64,000 bases of DNA from Cyclina sinensis. Lineage: Eukaryota; Mollusca; Bivalvia; Venerida; Veneridae. The position numbers and the translations under genes were made by a program. This document shows, one piece after another, positions 59,079 through 64,000 of this stretch (its first letter is position 1; the number at the start of each line of letters is the position of its first letter). Under the pieces are notes generated by a model, which searched no databases, had not been told where the DNA came from, and saw only the letters and a program-made list of their open reading frames with translations. The stretch is taken from positions 22,148,704 to 22,212,703 of the forward strand of contig JAAONU010000010.1 in NCBI GenBank assembly GCA_012932295.1. Reading direction: 5' to 3'.

Positions 59079-60481
59079 CAAGATATGTTTGTAAAACATG
59101 TATGCCCCCTATCGGCAGCCAATTAGTCATGTGGCCAGATTATTGTGACTGACTTTTGACCTAGTGACCAAATATACATGTTATCTAAAATGTAAGTCTC
59201 ACAGTCCACAAAACCCGATGCCATTTGGTAACCAAGTTATTGGTCTGAATTGTTCTGGCATACATGTGACCTTGACCTTTGACCCCAAAATCAATAGGGG
59301 TCATCTACTAGCCAAGACAAATGCATATATGAAGTTTGAGGGTCAACGGCGCATGGGTTGTCAAGTTATTGATTGGAAACCGTTTTTTACCTACAAGGTC
59401 AATGTGACCTTGACCTTTGACCCCTTGACCCCAAAATCAATAGGGGTCATCTGCTGGTGATGGACAATCATCCTACCAAGTTTGAAGTTTCTAGGCCTAA
59501 GCATTCTCTAGTTATTGATCGAAAACCGTTTTTAAGATGAAAGTCTCTGTGATCTTGACCTTTGACCTAATGACCTCAAAGTCAATAGGGGTCATCTACT
59601 GGTGATGACCAACCAGTATACCAAGTTTGGTGAACCTAGGTCAAAGTGTTCTCTAGTTATTGATCAGAAACCGTTTTTAGGATGGAAGTCCCTGTGAGCT
59701 TGACCTTTGATCTAATGACCTCAAAATCAATAGGGGTCATCTACTGGTGATGATCAACCAGCATACCAAGTTTGGTGAACCTAGGTCAGAGCGTTCTCTA
59801 GTTATTGATCGGAAACCGTTTTAAGGATGAAAGTCTCTGTGATCTTTACCTTTGACCTAATGACCTCAAAGTCAATAGGGATCATCTACTAGTGATGACC
59901 AACCAGCATACCAAGTTTGGTGAACCTAGGTCAAAGAGTTCTCTAGTTATTGATCGGAAACCGTTTTTAGGATGAAGGTCCCTGTGAGCTTGACCTTTGA
60001 CCTAATGAACTCAAAATAAATAGGGGTCATCTACTGGTGATGTCCAACCAGCATACCAAGTTTGGTGAACCTAGGTCAAAGCGTTCTCTAGTTATTGATC
60101 GGAAACCGTTTTTAGGATGAAGGTCCCTGTGAGCTTGACCTTTGACCCCTTGACACCAAAATCAATAGGGGTCATCTACTAGTGATGGACAATCATCCTA
60201 CCAAGTTTGGAGTTTCTAGGTCTAAGCGTTCTTTAGTTATTGGTCGGAAACGGTTTCTAACTACAAGGTCAATGTGACCTTGACCTTTGACCCCTTGATC
60301 CCAAAATCAATAGGGGTCATCTACTGGTGATGGACAATCATCCTACCATGTTTGAAGTTCCTAGGCCTAAGCATTCTTTAGTTATTGGTCGGAAACCATT
60401 TGGTCTACGGACCGACGGACCGACCGACAGACAGACATTTGCAAAGCAATATACCCCCTCTTCTTTGAAGTGGGGGCATAA
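59079..60481 (+). mobile_element. Tandem-array element, eight 145-bp units
   Basis: Starts caaga followed by an atgttt-gta-aaacat hairpin and atgccccct. Tcatct(a/g)ct anchors at 59301, 59447, 59592, 59737, 59882, 60027, 60172 and 60317 give a constant 145-bp period. Units carry gaccttgacctttgacc, caccaagtttg-type and ctctagttattgatcggaaa blocks. The end has a ggaccgacggaccgaccgac tract (60413-60434) and a 3' hairpin in which tataccccc pairs with gggggcata (60450-60480). Non-coding. Confidence 0.88.
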
Positions 60482-61304
60482 TAATTGAAAGTACAATAAT
60501 ATAAATACATTAAAACCTCAACTTATAAAAAGACCAAACATAGTAAATAAGGTAGTAAAAAGATAAATAATATAAACTCTAGCTTACCCAATTTGTGGAA
60601 ATCTGCAAACCAACATTACAGTAGACTGAATACTGGCTGTAGGAACTAGAAATAACAATGAACTTTCATTAATTAGTGGAACTGATAAAGTTTAAGACAG
60701 AAATGTGCAACAGTTAAATCATTTCAGCAGGCTATCGGTTTTATTTAAAACGAACACTCTGAAACGAAGTTTATGCACAAATTGTGAAATCAGAATAATC
60801 CTACCCTATCACTATCAATGTCTTCACTGGTAATGGTTGCCCATATAATTGACACTCCTGAAGAGTGTAGTTACTTTAACATGTCGAACATTGTGCAAGA
60901 GACAAAAGGGCACTCCCAGTTCTTGTGCTAAGCACAGACAGTGCATAGCACTAATATATTAGTACACTGTTTAATGTATCAACCGAAAGACGATAAGTAG
61001 TGTGTATCAGACTGTAAACACCTGAATTACAAGACATGCAACTTACCTATCCACCTCAGATCAATCCTACCATAGAGCTAGAGCATTTTTAATAGTTCAC
61101 CAGGTAAAATCTTGTGATAAGAGAAGACAAACACAGCGATTAGAACTGGCTAAAAACCTGGAAAACTGAAATAAGTATATAAAAAGACTAAAAGAGGTGT
61201 AAAATAGGTTTGAGTAATTGATAAAGTACTAAAATGACAATGCAATACGACCAAACTGTAGCCGAACAACATGGAAAATCTTCACTCTCATAAAGAATAT
61301 ATAA
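60482..61304. other. Non-coding DNA, no feature seen
   Basis: AT-rich spacer. A good minus-strand donor string (gtaagttgc at about 61050) has no clear exon beside it. Confidence 0.45.
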
Positions 61305-61910
61305 CAAGAGCTGTCAGTGGAGACAGCACGATGAACTGTTTAAGTACTGGATAGCTAAGAAATGGATAATTATTAAAAATCCAGTCAATGAATTTCAAAG
61401 ATTTTGAATTTACTATCCCGAATTCCAGTTTTGAATTTATTCTACTACATATTTAACTAAATTTTCTTAAAATCTACACTGGTCCGAACTAATTTACACT
61501 GGCCATGGGCCACCAGGCCAGTGCTTAATTTGATGACAGAAAATCATCTTAATTTAAGATCATTCTAAAAATATATATAGACAAGAAAGTTCTCCATGGA
61601 AAATGAAATATCATGTAATATCTATAACTTTATCATTGAAAATCTCTCAAAAATAAAGAAGTTATATTGAAATATTACATTTTTTAAAGAAAAAAAAAAC
61701 CTTAAGTTTAAAAGGCGGATAATGCTAGACATATGGTGCTAGAGTTAAGAACCTTACCACATATGATGTGGGTAGAGATAAGGAATAAATATTTGAAGTT
61801 TGAAGGAAATCCCTCAAGAAATAAAGAAGTAACAGTAAAAAATATTTTACTGCACCAAAACTTTAATCAGAAATCTGGACGTGGATGTAGGACAGCTCTC
61901 CATATAAAAA
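61305..61910 (+). mobile_element. CAAGAGCTGTC hairpin element (partial)
   Basis: Starts caagagctgtcagtggagac, where ctgtc pairs with gacag, then agcacgatgaactgtt. It is the same family as the minus-oriented copy ending at 29565. No tandem array or GGAC tract is visible; the right part decays into the microsatellite. Confidence 0.55.
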
Positions 61911-62014
61911 GAAATAAATAAAGAAATAAATAAATAAATAAATAAATGAATGAATGAATGAATGAACAAGTGAATGAATGAATGAATGAATGAATGAATG
62001 AATGAATGAATGAA
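61911..62014 (+). repeat. (AAAT)n then (GAAT)n microsatellite
   Basis: aaataaataaata followed by about 16 copies of gaat with one interruption (gaacaagt). Confidence 0.97.
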
Positions 62015-62155
62015 ATATTTTGCGTTAGAATACATGTATCAGCTTATTCATGTTAGTTACATTTGATTCTTACAATTTATTTTTTATTTCAAGGAGGAAA
62101 AATAAATACAAATTTAAAATTTAGACAAACAAAGTTAATAATAAAACAAACTTAC

Positions 62156-62303
62156 CTTTTAAGTATTCTTTAAAAACTTCAATTTCCATATTTTCTTTTC
62201 CCATCCCAGCACTAAGTTTAAACAGTTTCTGTCCACAGGCGTTCGGCACATTTGTCTTGCCAATAATGGTCAAATTATTATAATATAATCTCCCTTTGAT
62301 CAT
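62156..62303 (-). CDS. Candidate first exon next to an inverted duplication
   Basis: On the minus strand, ATG at 62301-62303 opens a frame of about 49 codons to a strong donor (aaaag|gtaagttt, intron start 62155). A second ATG in a better context (ctgggATGGg) lies at 62202-62204 and would give a short acidic/basic start, MGKENMEIEVFKEYLK. A TATA-like tatatatattata lies about 45 bases upstream of the first ATG. Only the part upstream of 62234 is duplicated in the inverted copy; the coding-looking part is unique to this side. The upstream 20 or so codons differ between the copies mostly at amino-acid-changing positions, so they are more likely 5' UTR. Protein family unknown. Confidence 0.35.
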
Positions 62304-62586
62304 CAAGAACAAAATAACTATCCAGCACTCGTTTACTGTATAATATATATACAAGGTAGATCTATATAACTCCCGCAGCGTATTTCCCCGACCCGGTCAA
62401 AATTTTGCTCTCGCATTTTTTTCAAATAAGACATATTTTCATATCTATACATGCAAACATAGCACAATAGATATATCTTCCAGAAAAAGTTAAAAATATT
62501 GAGCCATCTATTTTCATTTTCGATAAATGAAACATCAAACTTGAAAAATTACCTTAAAATTGCGAGGTCGACATGTTTTGTGCCAA
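62234..62586 (-). repeat. Inverted duplication, left arm (353 bp)
   Basis: Reverse-complementary to 62813-63159 at about 94% identity (about 21 substitutions and one 6-bp gap by eye). It contains the TATA-like string and the upstream part of the candidate exon, reading leftward. Confidence 0.93.
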
Positions 62587-62812
62587 TGCATATAGCTTCC
62601 TGCAGCCTCGTTATCGATTTGACAGTATGGACGGCTAGCGTAGAAAAAGATGTTGTTGCGAACGAAATGAAATTAAGACCAGTTGGAAGATAAATTTTAT
62701 GGAATAACTTCGTAAAAAGATAAAATTTAAGATAGCTTACCTCCTTGTAGAATTTTTTCTTGATGACATGCCGTTAAAAGTATGTTTACTCGTGATGGAT
62801 TTGGAAGTTTCT
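62587..62812. other. 226-bp spacer between inverted arms
   Basis: Contains a minus-strand ATGTCATCAAGAAAAAATTC block ending at a donor (aaggag|gtaagc, about 62741-62746), which could be a tiny alternative first exon. Otherwise featureless. Confidence 0.35.
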
Positions 62813-63159
62813 TTGGCACAAAACATGTCGACCTCGCAATTTAAAGGTATTTTTTCAAGTTTGATGTTTCATTTATCGAAAATGAAGATAGATGGCTCAG
62901 TATTTTTAACTGTTTCCGGAGGATATATCTATTGTGCTATGTTTGCACGTATAGATATGAAAATATGTCTAATTTGAAAAAAATGCGAGAGCAAAATTTT
63001 GACCGGGTCGGAAAAATACGCTACGGGAGTTATATACCTTGTATATATATTATATAGTAAACGGGTGCTTGATAGTTATTTTGTTCTTGATGATCAAAGG
63101 GAGATTATTTTATGATAAGTTGGCCATTATTGGAAAGACAAATGTGCCGAACGCCTGTG
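62813..63159 (+). repeat. Inverted duplication, right arm (347 bp)
   Basis: Same content as the left arm in the opposite direction, ending at gccgaacgcctgtg. After the breakpoint the sequence is unrelated to the exon on the left side, so any transcript starting here would have lost the downstream exon. Confidence 0.93.
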
Positions 63160-63306
63160 TTTCTGTCTATAACAATTTATCTCTGTATTACTGTGGTTAT
63201 ATGCAGTTAAATCATTTATATACACACAAAAATATGTCAAAACTATTTACACATGTGTAGAAAATTTCAGCATAGTGACGTCATATGATTGAACAGTTTT
63301 GTTTGT

Positions 63307-64000
63307 TTAATGTCCTCCTCTGATTGTTTCAAACTGAAATGATTTATAGCCATCTCTGTCCTTCTTCAGTTCCTCCAGCATCCTAAACTGTGATGATGTT
63401 TTTATTCTGAGTATCTGTTTTCTAAATTCGTCCTCGGGTTCTATTCTACATGCATTTATTCCTACTAAAACAGACTGGGGTAGTTCTTGTATCAGGTCAA
63501 CTAGCTGACGCAATGATGAAGCCGCCATTGTCACCTTGTACAACACAACATGTGTATTTCCAGGTAGGTTGCTGTCTGCTGCTGGATTATTTCTAAACTT
63601 CAACACAGAATCTGGGTAATATAACCACATTAGCTTACACTTCTCTAGTATGGCCAGGTTGATTTCCATTTCTGGCACAGGTATAATCTGCAGTGATAAC
63701 GTTCTAAGTTGTGAGTGTTGAAGTAACTCCAGTCTGCTCCCAGGACAGTGAAGCCCCCTGTGGTCAGTACAGCGTAACTCGATCAGCTTAATCTTTCGTA
63801 AACACTTTGTCCTAGATATATAATTATAGAACTCTGTCAACTCACTGTGACTGAGTGACCACCTGCGGATATATATCACTTCTAACTTGTTTAAACTTGT
63901 GACTTCCTTACACGGTAAACGAGGAAAGTCTGAACCTGTATCAAACCAACTTAAACATTTAACAGACGTCTTCAGTAGTATAGCAATATCATCAATGTCA
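63307..64000 (-). CDS. LRR-like protein, C-terminal end (partial)
   Basis: The frame runs from beyond the right edge of the window to TAA at 63307-63309, about 230 residues, with no stop and a balanced, clearly coding composition. The visible part has repeated leucine-rich patterns (SLNKLEVIYIRRWSLS, CLRKIKLIELRCT, QLRTLSLQIIP, CKLMWLYYPDSVL) consistent with degenerate leucine-rich repeats, then a helical tail (LRQLVDLIQELPQSVLVGI and MLEELKKDRDGYKS). Such LRR-like C-terminal regions occur in the expanded NLR-like/STAND families of bivalves, where they follow a nucleotide-binding domain; that domain would lie outside the window, so the assignment is inference. A CRE palindrome TGACGTCA lies just past the stop at 63276-63283; its role, if any, is unclear. 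Confidence 0.7.
   Translation of the reverse strand, partial: DIDDIAILLKTSVKCLSWFDTGSDFPRLPCKEVTSLNKLEVIYIRRWSLSHSELTEFYNYISRTKCLRKIKLIELRCTDHRGLHCPGSRLELLQHSQLRTLSLQIIPVPEMEINLAILEKCKLMWLYYPDSVLKFRNNPAADSNLPGNTHVVLYKVTMAASSLRQLVDLIQELPQSVLVGINACRIEPEDEFRKQILRIKTSSQFRMLEELKKDRDGYKSFQFETIRGGH

Noticed and set aside
63039..63260. 73-codon frame in the right arm of the inverted duplication
   Set aside because: It shares the upstream exon-like sequence but starts at a TTG, has mostly amino-acid-changing differences from the left copy, and runs into unrelated sequence; more likely untranslated.

Overview
The window is AT-rich, intron-type animal DNA. It has no operons, no bacterial signals, very few long coding stretches, and a high load of repeats and transposons. 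Several interspersed repeats, such as those starting CAAGAGGGCCATGATGGCCC and ending in a hairpin ending CAGGTGAGCTAA, and elements with GGACGGAC tails and ATGCCCCC ends, are types I associate with bivalve molluscs. A bivalve, possibly a clam, is therefore the best guess; this is recall and inference, not a database result.

Layout. 1-13.4 kb: AT-rich intergenic or intronic DNA with a decayed non-LTR reverse transcriptase tail (minus, 1836-2390), a repeat with a 3' hairpin (5.6-6.24 kb) and a 540-bp inverted-repeat element with 9-bp flanking repeats (9645-10184). 13.9-19.9 kb: an older repeat split by a young Ty3/gypsy-type LTR retrotransposon (14335-19695, minus) whose gag-pol is complete in content but carries three frameshifts. 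20-27 kb: mostly empty, with a 433-bp TTAA-flanked element and one exon-like block. 27.9-35 kb: two LINE tail remnants, mini- and microsatellites, and elements lying in minus orientation. 35.8-54.4 kb: a dense nest of elements that each carry an internal tandem array. One is split by a 4,127-bp TA-flanked inverted-repeat transposon (38430-42556), shown by comparison with an unoccupied relative at 46.9 kb. A 779-bp element with about 118-bp terminal inverted repeats and a perfect 9-bp duplication lies at 45508-46286. 54.4-62 kb: AT-rich DNA, one strong exon-like block (minus, 55416-55559), another tandem-array element (59079-60481) and a GAAT microsatellite. 62.2-63.2 kb: two inverted copies, about 94% identical, of a promoter/first-exon-like region pointing away from each other. 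63307-64000: the C-terminal end of an LRR-like protein gene (minus) running off the window.

The only convincing host protein-coding sequence is the LRR-like gene end. Other exon candidates are open reading blocks bounded by plausible splice sites and are given low confidence. The main theme is a set of apparently non-autonomous mobile elements that share one plan despite different sequences: a 5' CAAGA(G) followed by a small hairpin, an internal array of roughly 145-173-bp monomers, a GGAC-rich tract, and a 3' hairpin. In two families the 3' end is itself repeated in tandem.
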